Source of the DNA: Pogonophryne albipinna
Taxonomy: Eukaryota > Chordata > Actinopteri > Perciformes > Artedidraconidae
DNA length: 64,000 nucleotides
NCBI GenBank assembly: GCA_028583405.1
Contig: CM053253.1
Span: forward strand, 15,635,112 to 15,699,111
Direction of reading: 5' to 3'
Shown here: positions 47,505 to 58,204 of the stretch, one piece after another
Position numbering within the stretch: position 1 is the first letter of the stretch
Layout of the letters: each line of letters starts with the position of its first letter
The notes under the pieces: model-generated
Seen by the model: the letters and a program-made list of their open reading frames with translations, nothing else
Told to the model about the DNA's origin: nothing
Database searches by the model: none
Translations under genes and position numbers: made by a program

Positions 47505-47586
47505 TAAACAAGTTTGACGAAAGTGCAGAACATAAATAGTGAATTATTTTTAAAGAAATATTGTGATTGCACTTATGACTGTGAGC

Positions 47587-49036
47587 TTATACCCTACTGG
47601 GGATGAAGCCTTTGTACTGTCCATGTGAATCTGGGTACCGGTCTCGTATCTTCCAGACACAGCAACTGGGTATAATCACTCTGTGACCCTGTCCCAAGGC
47701 TCCATATTGCCACACAACAAATTGTCTGTATGCTGCATAGCGGAACTGTTTGTTGCTCTCCCCTGTGTCTTGAACATCAGCCACTGCCCGGATATCGTTC
47801 CAGATCCGTCTTGCAAGGCGCAGGACCCCCTCCTGCAAAATATACACTTCCATGTGTGGAAGGCTGGAAACACAGGAGTCATGAGGTTGCCCACAGCACT
47901 TCCTTTCCACATCTGTGGACATTTCTCTGCAGTTATGGCAGAAACACCAACTGGGTTGACCTTCAACAGGAGGGCCAGGTGGAGGCGCATCTGATGTGAA
48001 GCGGAGGAGGTCAAACATCAGACTTGGGTCCCGTGTCAGGCAGAGCTCCAGCAGTTGATGGGATTGCTGTAAGGACAGTCCTTGAATTCTCGCCTATAAA
48101 GCAATAGATCACAAAGTAATATCTTTATTGAACAGAGCTTTATTGTCCACAAAGAGGTCTTGTGTGTCCACAGAGAAGCCACTGACTAAGACAAGAGTTA
48201 TTGGTGGTGTTGAGGTAAAAAAATAAATAATGTAAATATATGCTTCTATACATACTGTTGTACACCAGCTACACACACCTGTTCCTCTGCAATCCTTTGA
48301 GCTTGCAGATCCTCAACTCTTTGAAGGTCCTCTTGACCAAGACTCGTCTTAGTCTGACCTCCCCGTCCTCTTCCTCTTCCTCTGCCTCTGCCTCTTCCTC
48401 GCCCCCTCGTTGCTCTCGCACGTCCTCCTCTGGTTCTTCCCCGGGCCACTCTGCTTTGACCAGATGTGCTGGGTTCTGGAGTGTACTCAGTGTCAGAGGA
48501 AACCATGCTCTCATCCTGGATGCTCTCATCCTGGAAGCTCTAACAAGCGAAACAAGAGATTATAATATTATAATTATGAATTATTATAATATTATAATAA
48601 TTATTATGAATGAATTATAATATGAAATCCACGTTCTTCAATGTGTCACCGATGATAACAGAAACAAACGGCAGGTAGCATTTACATGTACTCATTTAGC
48701 AGACGCTGTCTAGCGTAGCTAGGTAATTAGGTACTGTATTTAGTTCGTCAACAAACATAATAGATGAATACGCTAAATATTTCAAATAAACATTAAAAAC
48801 CAACTTGGGCTGTGTAGTATTGCTAACCTAGATGTGTTTAGCTTTGCCTGATATGTAACGTTACTGCAGCCTGCTCTCGCCAGCTAGCCAGAAATAATTT
48901 ACTTATTTTTAATACATTTTCCCAAAACAAACATGCTAGCTTAAAAAATATAAGCACTGACAATAACTTTGTTCCTTTTTTACGTTCATTATTATGATAA
49001 TCTTAGGTGTTGTTTTCTTACATCTGATTGAGCCAT
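47587..49036 (-). CDS. RG-rich protein with P2X7-type ballast domain, 3 exons, 260 aa
   Basis: Exons on the minus strand: 49036-49022 (five codons from ATG), 48539-48279 and 48093-47587; GT/AG introns and a 783-base sum without a stop. Residues 6-36 are acidic and Ser/Thr-rich. Residues 37-66 are RG-rich, with an uninterrupted RGRGRG run at 50-65. A helical linker follows to about 135. The C-terminus matches the cytoplasmic ballast domain of P2X7: WCFCHNC (141-147), CCG (158-160), RYAAYRQFVVWQYG (210-223) and PSCCVWKIRDRYPDSHGQY (234-252). In P2X7 this domain binds zinc through cysteines and a guanine nucleotide. There is no channel segment here. The role in the transposon is unknown; nucleic-acid binding through RG repeats is an inference. 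Confidence 0.88.
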
Positions 49037-49165
49037 GTTTTCCCAAGATGCTCAAGTCTGCTGACGTCATGTGCGCGTTCATGTGTGTTGGAGGAGGTGC
49101 TCTGTAAGGAAGTCTGAAGGAAGGGGCGGATTCTTTTCGGCTGTGTACTTTCAAATGTTAGTGCA

Positions 49166-49200
49166 CTCGAGCCGGTTTCTCAAACTTGCCTACCCCTCCT
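49166..49200 (-). repeat. right terminal inverted repeat
   Basis: 35 bp, reverse complement of 41508-41542, followed by TTAA. Confidence 0.95.
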
Positions 49201-49257
49201 TTAACAAACCTGTTACAAATGTGTTGTTCAACAAATTTTAGCCTTTGCCACATTTAT

Positions 49258-50020
49258 TTGATCACCATGGAAACCTTTGAACTCTGGACACGTCGTTAGC
49301 TCAAATATAAACACCGGTGTCATGGAACACTATGATGTCATAACTCCAATTGACATGCTCAGAGCAGCAGACTTCAGATAATGGTTAATGGTCCTGCCCT
49401 CAACAGCTCTACGTCAATTATGAGGTGTCATCATATGCCGTTTCCATGGAAACGCATCCCTCGCCATAAAACACGATGTTGTCGTAACGCCTATGAAAAG
49501 GGTCAAAACAGCACCACACTTCAGATAATGGTTAACGGTCCAACCCTCAACAGCTCTACGTCAATTATGGGGTTTCATCATCTGCCGTTTCCATGGAAAC
49601 GCATCCCTCGCCATAAAAGACGATGTCGCTATAACTCCTATGAAAATGTTCAAAAAGTGCTCAAACTTCACATGTGTGCTAACAGTCCAGCCGTGAAGAC
49701 AACTACTGGACAGTTTTGAGATTTCTTCAAATGCCGTTGCCATGGCAACACAATGCTCGCCATGAAACACGATTTTCTCATATCTTTAGTGAAAATGCTC
49801 CAAATGGCCCAAAACTTCACAGGTTTGGTAACGATGCAGCCATCAACGCATCTAAGCGTATTATGGGATGTCATCAAATGCGTTGGCATGGCGACAGATC
49901 ATTCACCATCAAGTTAGTTCAAAGGTTTGCAGTTCAAATATTCTGCTGCTTTTCCAAGCCTTTTTACTTTATTTTCTTCTCTCATCACACATTCAAGCCC
50001 CCAGTGTTCATGTATCATTT
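49258..50020. repeat. dispersed repeat with four diverged tandem units of about 130-150 bp
   Basis: Units begin near 49375, 49525, 49665 and 49800. Each has CACTTCAGATAATGG or a variant, then ATCATCTGCCG, CCATGGAAACG or CCATGGCAAC, and ATAAAACACGATG. The first two are most alike. The flanks resemble 38733-38868 and 39868-39930. Confidence 0.75.
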
Positions 50021-50029
50021 CAATCTAAG

Positions 50030-51240
50030 TTCTTCACTTTCTTCTTACACATTACATTTCAGCATAGCAGTTTAGCGTCAGCTTTTCAGCATAAAGCATT
50101 CCCACCAGCAATTTTTTCAGGAAGTGTTAAATGCTTTTCTAACATTAAAAGCTTCTATTGAAGCTTTGCACAAAGCTTCAGATGTCTTGGTGCATGCCTC
50201 TCTTTGTGTGCTAAGTGAGAAAGCAAAGAGATGTTTGGTTGCAGTTAAAATGATTCCAAAAATAAGGATTGAAGCAGAACATTTCGTTTTTTGGAATTGA
50301 TTACAAGTTTGGAAGGTAGACAATTGCATGCAATGTTTTTAAGTCATTAATATATAAAACATTATGAATGAAGCTTCTGAGCTTTAAACTATTTAAAGTT
50401 TAAACATAGCTCTCAAAAACAGCGGGAGATGTAGAGAGAAAGAGGGAATGGGAGAGAGGGTAAATTGAATCCGGCACAAGCTAACATCCTGAAGGAGCAC
50501 TGACGGAAAGGTTATTTGGTGTTCAGGTCAAATTGCAACAATGTCTCTCCAGAATAGTAGACACCAGCTATCATATCAGTCAAATGACAGTGATGAACAC
50601 AGGGGCAGCACTGGAGTACTCGCATATTCGACGGTGTGTGTCTGAGTGAACCCTGAGCTGAACTCACAATGTTCACAGACAGATGCAGCAGTTATATATC
50701 AGTAGTAGTACAAATGCGGTTTCAATCACATTAGTATGCATACAAAGTGACAGATGGGCCCGGCCCCAATTATGCAAATGAGCTAAGTCCCGCCTCCCAT
50801 TTGTTCGAGGTGTGATATCCCAAGTAGGTGTGATATCCGTCGATAGGAGGGGGTGATGTGTAATCACCCGTAGGTGTGAAATGCCCCCACTGTAGCAGCG
50901 CCTTATGGTGTCTAATCAAAAAAGGTTGTGTATGTGTACGTGTATGTGTGTGTGTGTGACTGTCTTCCCCTAACCCCTGCTGTGGACCGGGGCTACATCA
51001 AATCTTATTTTAGCCCCTAAAGAAAAGCCCCCCATAAACATAATAATTAAAAAATAGTATTGATGTATGTTACCACTTTCCTTCTTCATCAGACAGCCCT
51101 TTCTAACGGGAATCTAAGCTAAAATCTTCTATCGTTTCAAGGCCTCCTTCCTTCTGTGGTGATGCATGTATAGACGGCGTGTGTGATATGTCTACCTGGG
51201 TTTATAAGGAGATCTCATTTCTACAGCAAGAGAAAGGTGA
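50030..51240. other. no gene seen; GTGTGATATCC repeats
   Basis: The phrase TAGGTGTGATATCC and variants recur at 50808-50875. A TATAA-like box (TTATAAGGAG) occurs near 51201 ahead of a possible first exon at 51241. Nothing else recognised. Confidence 0.35.
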
Positions 51241-52117
<877 letters not shown>

Positions 52118-52139
52118 TGATGCTAACCCCCAACATAAC

Positions 52140-54014
52140 TAAGGAATTTGTTTTCTTTTTAATGGCCTAGGCAGATTTTGGCTTTTTTCTCTTGCCAAGA
52201 TACTTTTAGACACACTTTGAGGTATGCAAAACCTCAAAACTAGAAAATGAAGTACATTGTCTGATTAGATTTTTTCTTAAAGACGGTTTCTCTAAAAGGT
52301 AAGTGGATCTGAAGAATGGAGAAACGTATGGACTCCACAGTGCGCGGTAGAGAGATTCAGAGGGGGGTGGGTTTGACAGATCAGACAGCTGTGACATTCA
52401 ACAACATTGATACATTCGAAGAGAGTTTAAAATGCAAGATTGTGGTATTTTACAGAGGCGATGAAGATCGTGCTCACTGTAAATTCCAGACAGACGGTCC
52501 CAAACGAGACAAAACTGTTTTTTGTTCCTCTTCAAAAACCATTACTATGGGATTAAAAACTTGAAGGGGTTTTTAGGCTCTCCATATGTCTGCGAACATT
52601 GTTACACAGGCTACAGCGCTCATTGGAATCATTCCTGTAGTGGTCATTGTTATGTCTGTCTTGACCCCTCATGTACTCTAGAAGAGTTTAAACCCCTCCT
52701 TTGTAAAGACTGTAACATGTCACTCTCGACATAAAAAACAGACACAGAGATCACCAGACATTGCCAGTAACTGCGATGACCCCCTGATCTTGTATTTTTA
52801 ATGTTTAATTACTTCACACAACTTTAAAAGCCCCTATGAAGTTGTTGTTAACCAAGGATGTTCTTCTTGAAATTGTATGACTTGTGAACTGGATGTTCTC
52901 TTAAGTTGTATGGCTTGTGAACTAATGTTTTAATTATTTTATTAACTACAAGGAAGTCTCTTTGAAGAGGGTATTAATAGTTTAAAGATCTTAATGCCCC
53001 CTTGATCATGTCTTTTTTTTTAAAAGAATGTTTCTCTAAAAGGCAAGTTTGTGATTTTAACACTTTTTACTGACACTCGGCAGATTTGTGTGTAATTCTC
53101 TCACAAAGGAACAGTAAGTCTCTTACTTTTTGGATAGAGTTTTTATGTATGACAACTTTACAACTAGTAGAAAGTTAAGTACTTTTTCTGAACAGATTTT
53201 CTTTAAGACTGTGACTCTTAACACACCATCCCCACGAGAGCCAGACATACTCATCCCCTTTTCAACGCCCCCCTGCAGCAGCTCAGGTGTGAAACCCCCA
53301 TACAGAATCTCAGTCACTGTGTAAAACTTACTTATTTTCTTAAAGACTGTGACTCTAAAAGGCAAATTTGTGATTTTAACACTTATTTACTGACACTAGG
53401 CAGATTGTGGCTTTTTTTTCTCTGTTCTCGTGTTACTAAGATACTTTTAGACACACTTTGATGTATGCAACATTTAACAACTGGTAGAATATGAAGTACT
53501 TTGTAAGGAATTCGGTTTCTTTTTAATGGCCTCGGCAGATTTTGGCTTTTTTCTCTTGCCAAGATACTTTTAGACACACTTTGAGGTATGCAAAACCTTA
53601 AAACTAGAAAATGAAGTACATTGTCTGATTAGATGTTTTCTTAAAGACTGTTTCTCTAAAAGGCAAGTTTGTGATTTTAACACTTTTTACTGACACTCGG
53701 CAGATTTGAGTGTAATTCTCTCACAAAAGAACTGTAAGATACACTTTTTATGTATGCAAAACCTTAAACATTTTTGAAAATAAAATACTTTGTCTGAATA
53801 CATTTTCTTTAAAGGCACTTTTTGATTTTAACGCTATTTCAGTGGAACGATCAAGTTTTTGTTAACATCAATGCTTTTTTCTCTTTTCTTGTGTTACCAA
53901 GATACTTTTAGATACAGTTTGGTGTCTGAAAACTTTACAACTGGTAGAATGTCAGTCACTGTGTAACACTTCTATTTTCTTAAAGACTGTGACTCTAAAA
54001 GGCAAGTTTGTGAT
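52140..54014. repeat. irregular repeat array around CTCTAAAAGGCAAGTTTGTG
   Basis: The phrases TTCTTAAAGACTGT, CTCTAAAAGGCAAGTTTGTG, TTTTAACACTTTTTACTGAC and CACTCGGCAGATTT, with TTGCCAAGATACTTTTAGAC, recur with variations near 52150-52300, 53010-53090, 53335-53410, 53520-53710 and 53985-54014. The last 480 bp are repeated at 61140-61615 on the far side of the Gmr1-like retrotransposon. The array surrounds the polymerase fragment at 52316-52731. Confidence 0.8.
52316..52731 (+). pseudogene. N-terminal fragment of a protein-primed-type B DNA polymerase (Polinton/adintovirus-like)
   Basis: A frame with DTFEESLKCKIVVFYRG and GPKRDKTVF shifts frame near 52520 and continues with FKNHYYGIKNLKGFLG, then a cysteine-rich zinc pattern YVCEHCYTGY, HSCSGHCYVC and CKDC. 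This layout precedes the exonuclease and polymerase domains in Polinton/Maverick-type polymerases and related fish viruses; assignment is from pattern memory. The catalytic domains are absent, a stop follows at 52731, and repeat array sequence replaces the rest. It is a broken remnant. Confidence 0.5.
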
Positions 54015-54304
54015 TGTGATGCCCCTGTGGGTTCATCAGTGGAGAGGGTGTGGCTGTCCTGTCTTTGCTGCATTGATCGCACTGATTGCAGTAACTCAGG
54101 GCACCTGGGTCTGGTGCTCTGCAGCTATTTTAAAGCCTCTCTGCTCCTGTCTGGTCTCTCTCTGCTTTTTCCTGCAGGCACCCGGCTCTGATGAGTATAA
54201 ACCATGAGTTGACTTGAACAGTGTTGTGCAAATAAACACCTTTACCTACCCGTTGACATGTTGTGTCTCCTTTTTGTTGTGGCCTTTTGAGCCAGGTCGC
54301 AACA
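54015..54304 (+). repeat. 5' LTR of the Gmr1-like retrotransposon
   Basis: Starts TGTGATGCCCCTG and ends GGTCGCAACA, about 290 bp, with AATAAA near 54229. It is followed after two bases by a primer-binding site. No matching 3' LTR is present in the window. Confidence 0.7.
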
Positions 54305-54306
54305 AA

Positions 54307-54319
54307 TGGGGGCTCGTCC
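54307..54319 (+). other. primer-binding site
   Basis: TGGGGGCTCGTCC starts two bases after the LTR. This matches the 3' end complement of a proline tRNA, the primer used by many vertebrate retroelements. Confidence 0.7.
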
Positions 54320-55237
54320 AACGGGTTATTTGTTTAAAAAGTTTGTGTAGTGCTCAGAGCACATGGTGTCATTGAGCAGCTGATTCATTGTTGTGGTCCA
54401 GCTGTGTGCTGGCTTGTCGCTGCTATTTGGGGGACACATCATGTCTTTTGGGTTTCAGGAAGCTGTAGTGTTTGACATGTCGTCAGGTTTTGTGTGCCAA
54501 TCAGAAGGTAAGATGTTGCTGTTTGTTACGCTTTTGTAAAAGAGATTTTCCCCGCTAGGCTTAAGTGGCATTTCCCCTTGGGTTGCGTCTGTTTTTTTTT
54601 TTTTTTCATAGTGTTGTGGCGACGTGGTTAGTGTCAGCTGTTTTCGGACAGCTTTCTCGGGGGCACGTCCGCGTGAGTTCTTGGTGTTACCTGCGTGCAG
54701 GTCGCTCCATAACTCCGCCGGGTTCCAGTGCGTAATTACCCACCGCAAGCCACATGAAGACTAGGTGAGATTAGGAAGATTATGTTTAGGAAGTTGGGGG
54801 GAAATTCTCTGTTGGGTTAATCTTATGCCCATGCGTGTTGGCAGTTTAATACTTTGCTTTCTGATTGGCTATTATGACTTCTTTGTCAGCGTTTGTGGAT
54901 GCGCCCTCAGTGTCTTTCTTAGATGATTGCCAGAAGGCGCAGTTGGTCGAAATAGCAGAGCACTATGACATTGCTGTTGTGGGGAGCAAGCGGAAACATG
55001 ACATTAAAGGTGGGGTAGGTAAGTTTCAGAAACCGGCTCGAGTGCACTAAAATTTGAAAGTACACAGCCGAAAAGAATCCGCCCCTTCCTTCAGACTTCC
55101 TTACAGAGCACCTCCTCCAACACACATGAACGCGCACATGACTTAGGTTGGCTATATAGTTCAGGGGAATTGTAAACCATACAAAACCTGTCCAAGAGAA
55201 AAAGAGCGACCACGGCGTCAGATTTCAACTCGGTGTG

Positions 55238-55671
55238 TATGGGGGTTATTCCCTATCTTTATTCAAGAGCGTGGTATTTACATTTGAGAGCATACTTTAT
55301 TGATTTCCTTCACTCAAACCCTGTCATCGCACCAAAGACAAACCAAAGAGTAACCGCCCTTACGGGACGCTGTAATAAGTAAAACAAACGCACCCGCAAG
55401 GACACCTGGCCTCCTATTGGTTGAGGGATTTTGACAGGATTGTTGCACAAAAGTTTCGAGCGCGCAGAGAATAAATCTGAGAGCAGAACAAATCTGTAAA
55501 CAGCAATATATCTGAGTGCAAGCGTACAATTTGAGCAGAAGCAGAGCAAATCTAAGTGCAAGCAGGCACTATTTGAGTGCGAGGACAGGGTTTGAGGGAA
55601 ATAAATACATAAAGTATGCTCTCAAATTGAAATACCACGCTCTTGAATAAAGATAGGGAATAACCCCCATA
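55238..55671. mobile_element. 434-bp MITE with long TIRs, TSD GGTGTG
   Basis: Starts TATGGGGGTTATTCCCTATC; the last 90 bp are the near-complement. Flanked by the exact 6-bp repeat GGTGTG at 55232-55237 and 55672-55677. The complete Kolobok copy near 41993-42002 shows the uninterrupted site, confirming boundaries. Superfamily unassigned. Confidence 0.9.
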
Positions 55672-55840
55672 GGTGTGTTGCATCAGTTGTCGCCATCGTT
55701 GAAAAGCAACTCCGATATTGACTCTGGTTTGAATTCTCCTAGTTTCCACTTTGTTTTTGTTCCTAATTTGCTCAGTTACATTATTTCTTTTGCCACCAGT
55801 AGACGATGTTGAACCTAACTCTGCCATGGTGAAAGTGGCC
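55560..55840 (-). pseudogene. orphan transposase exon 1 copy
   Basis: On the minus strand AELGSTSSTGGKRNN through VNIGVAFQRWRQLM matches exon 1 of the transposase at 41842-42041. The MITE cuts it before its donor site, and no other exon is left. Non-functional. Confidence 0.85.
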
Positions 55841-55950
55841 GCCTGTTGCTGGCGAGTCATTGAAGTACTGCTGCAATGCACGCCCAATGACTGCACGCCC
55901 AATGAGGGCACGAGATACATTTGTGCGTGCACGAGATGGAAGGCTGACAG

Positions 55951-56011
55951 ACAGGACGGCAATCCAATCCGTTTAGCCGGGCCGGCTAAACGGATTGGAT
56001 TGCCGTCCTGT
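55951..56011. repeat. perfect 61-bp palindrome
   Basis: Two 30-base arms (outer part ACAGGACGGCAATCCAATCC) around one G. Longer than the 35-bp version in the complete element, whose left arm has lost about 11 bases. Confidence 0.95.
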
Positions 56012-57173
56012 CGTACTTTTTACAGTATTACGGCTTCCACAGATGAATTTTTTTTTTATGGATTTTTTGTCAAAGCACTTAAGATATGCATTGCTATCGG
56101 GATGTTAAGAGCATTCCATGGAATATAACAAAAAGTGTATCTCGAGCCGGTTTCTCAAACTTACCTACCCCCCCTTTAAAACTGTCATTGTGTCATCTTT
56201 GTTTGAGCAGGGGGTGTTGCAGAAGAGTGAGTCTGGTGCGGCAGGGTTCGTGCCGGTAGTGGTTCAGACAGCTGGTTTGACGTTCGAGCAGCAAAAGGAG
56301 CTTTTGGCCATGCAGTTTGATCAGGAGAGATTGCAGTTGGAGTTGAAGTTGGAGCAGGAGAAGTTGGAGTTGAGGGGTCAGCAGCAGGAGGTAGAGAAGC
56401 GTTTAGAGGTGGAGAAGGTGCTGGAGGTGGAAAAGATGAAATGTGAGGTGGAACATGCTAGATTACGGCAGATGGGAGAGGGCAAGTTTTCTCCAGGGGA
56501 GGATGGTGGTGATAGGTCGGCATCAGGCAGTGGCGATATCATTTCTTACTTGCGATTAGTGCCAAAATTCAATGAGCGTGACCCGGACATTTTTTTCACT
56601 CTATTTGAACGCATAGCAGAGGCAAGAAACTGGTCAGATTCGGACAGAGTGCTGTTACTTCAGTGTGTACTCACTGGGCGAGCACAGGAAGCTTATTCAG
56701 CTGTTTGTGGCGAAAATGCTTTGGACTATGATAGAGTAAAATCAGCGGTGTTGAAGTCTTACGAACTGGTTCCTGAAGCGCATCGTCAAAGGTTCAGAAG
56801 TTGGGTCAAGGGAGATAAGCAGACACATGTGGAGTTTATCCGTGATTTAACTTCTCATTTTCAGCGGTGGTGCGCGCCAGCAAAGGTTGCAAGTTTTGAC
56901 TGTCTTTGTGAGCTCATTGTCTTGGAACAATTTAAAGACATTCTCCCTCAGCGTGTGGCCACTTATGTGAATGAACAGAAACCTTCCACCGCGTTTAGAG
57001 CTGCTGAATTAGCGGACGATTTTGTGTTGACACATAAGGGCAGTTTTACTGAGAAGTATTCTAGGGGTGATTGGAAACGTGGAGAAGACAATGGCTATGC
57101 CCGCGGTGGTGCAAAGTTTTCACCAGGCTCCTCCCGTAGATTTGTAGGTACAGGGTGACCCGAGGGGGCCAAA

Positions 57174-57797
57174 GTGGACCTATGTCATTATCGCAGAGGA
57201 GGGGGTCATTGGAAGGAGCAGTGTCCGTTGCTGGAAACTAAGGGGAAGCCTCGTTTGTCACCACATGCTCCAGCCATGTGGTGTTCTGCCGTGTTGGATA
57301 AAAAACCGTTGGGTGTAGGCTCGGGCATGGTGCCTGATAAGAAGCCGGTTTGTGCCGACCCGGATGCGGGTTCTGGTTTTGAGCCGTTCATCACTGAAGC
57401 TGTTGTATCAGTAGTCGGTAGTGACAAATATGTACCGATTAAGGTGTTGCGTGATACAGCGGCTAGATACTCATTCATTGTTGAGTCAGTGTTGCCTTTT
57501 TCGTCAGAGACAGAAACGGGGGATTTTTTGCTGATGAGGGGCATGGAGATGGGCTTGATCCCTGTGCCACGGCATACAATAGTGCTGGATTGCGAGCTGG
57601 TGCGGGGAGTTGTGTCTATCGGCGTGCGTCCCGCGTTGCCACTTGATGGGATACATATGATTTTGGCAACGATCTCGCTGGTAGTGCTGTGTGGGCTGGT
57701 GTGCCACCGCCTGTGGTGGTTTCCATGCCGGTGGCATCTGGGGAGCCAGATGAGAGTGGTTTGCAGTTTCCAAGTGTGTTTCCAGTTTGTGCTGTGA
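57174..57797 (+). pseudogene. Gmr1-like zinc knuckle and protease, mutated
   Basis: The frame starts with a knuckle-like DLCHYRRGGGHWKEQC in which the expected second cysteine is arginine (CGC for TGC). Protease follows, with VLRDTAARYSFI where the active-site DTG is DTA. A frameshift near 57665, after DGIHMIL, leaves the following pol sequence to the next frame. All three changes argue that the copy has long been dead. Confidence 0.7.
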
Positions 57798-58204
57798 CAC
57801 GTGCACAGAGCCGTAAAATGTCTGCTGACCCACATGTTTCGGAGTGTAGCAAAAGTAATGTGGTACATGTGGTCTCACTGCCTGATCTCCCTTCGTCGGT
57901 GTCAAAGGAGGACTGGGTCAGGAGTCAGAAGGACGATTCATCTCTTTCTGCTCTGTGGACTGAGTTGTTGCCGGCAGAGAAGGTCAGAGACATAGCCCAG
58001 GGTTACTTTGTTCAGGGGGACTTGCTGGTGCGTAAGTGGGTGCCCTGTGTTGGTGATGCTGTGGGGGAGGCAATTTTTCAGGTGGTGGTGCCGAGTAGCT
58101 TTCGTGATGTGATATTGCAAACTGCGCATGATAGTGGTGGACATTTGGGGATAAAAAAAACCTATGACCGTGTCCTACGCTATTTTTTTTCTGGCCTCGG
58201 TTAA
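57689..58204 (+). pseudogene. Gmr1-like integrase N-terminal region
   Basis: After a linker (DLPSSVSKEDWVRSQKDD) comes the start of the integrase zinc domain, TAHDSGGHLGIKKTYDRVLR. The frame breaks in a run of eight T near 58182-58189; the next frame supplies the CHICQ half of the HHCC motif. Confidence 0.8.

Larger units (their letters stand above)
41508..49200. mobile_element. complete autonomous Kolobok-type transposon with two genes
   Basis: TTAA duplications at 41504-41507 and 49201-49204 flank a 7693-bp element with perfect 35-bp terminal inverted repeats starting AGGAGGGGTAGGCAAGTTTG. A 35-bp perfect palindrome lies at 41671-41705. Inside are a 13-exon transposase gene on the plus strand and a 3-exon gene on the minus strand, arranged tail to tail. 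TTAA target, termini and transposase pattern agree with the Kolobok superfamily. Both genes are open through all predicted splices, which suggests recent activity. Deleted derivatives sit at 37151-37527 and 55008-56175. Confidence 0.92.
55008..56175. mobile_element. internally deleted Kolobok derivative inside gag (TSD TTAA)
   Basis: TTAA at 55004-55007 and 56176-56179. The termini match the complete element at 41508-49200 (GAAACCGGCTCGAG). It is inverted relative to that element and lacks everything between positions equivalent to about 42097 and 49066, keeping only transposase exon 1 on the minus strand and none of the ballast gene's coding sequence. A perfect 61-bp palindrome lies at 55951-56011. 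It is itself split by a third element (55238-55671). Confidence 0.93.
54874..57158 (+). pseudogene. Gmr1-like gag with coiled coil and SCAN-like capsid domain, interrupted
   Basis: Gag starts at ATG 54874 (MTSLSAFVDAPSV) and is cut at 55004-55007 by a Kolobok derivative; it resumes at 56180. After the insertion come a Gln/Glu/Leu-rich coiled coil (QQKELLAMQFDQERLQLELK region) and a capsid region with ISYLRLVPKFNERDPDIFF, then AHRQRFRSWVKG, LTSHFQRWC, CELIVLEQFKDILP and AAELADDFVLTH, which follows the SCAN pattern. The SCAN domain of vertebrate zinc-finger genes is known to derive from Gmr1-like capsids. The frame ends at 57158; the zinc knuckle follows in another frame. Removing the insertion and one TTAA restores the frame. 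Confidence 0.85.

Noticed and set aside
47676..48014. Overlapping minus and plus frames in the ballast gene
   Set aside because: Shadows of the true exon; only one frame matches the P2X7 ballast domain and joins at splice sites.
57206..57905. Two long minus-strand frames over the Gmr1 protease
   Set aside because: Antisense shadows of the retrotransposon gag-pol; no family pattern.
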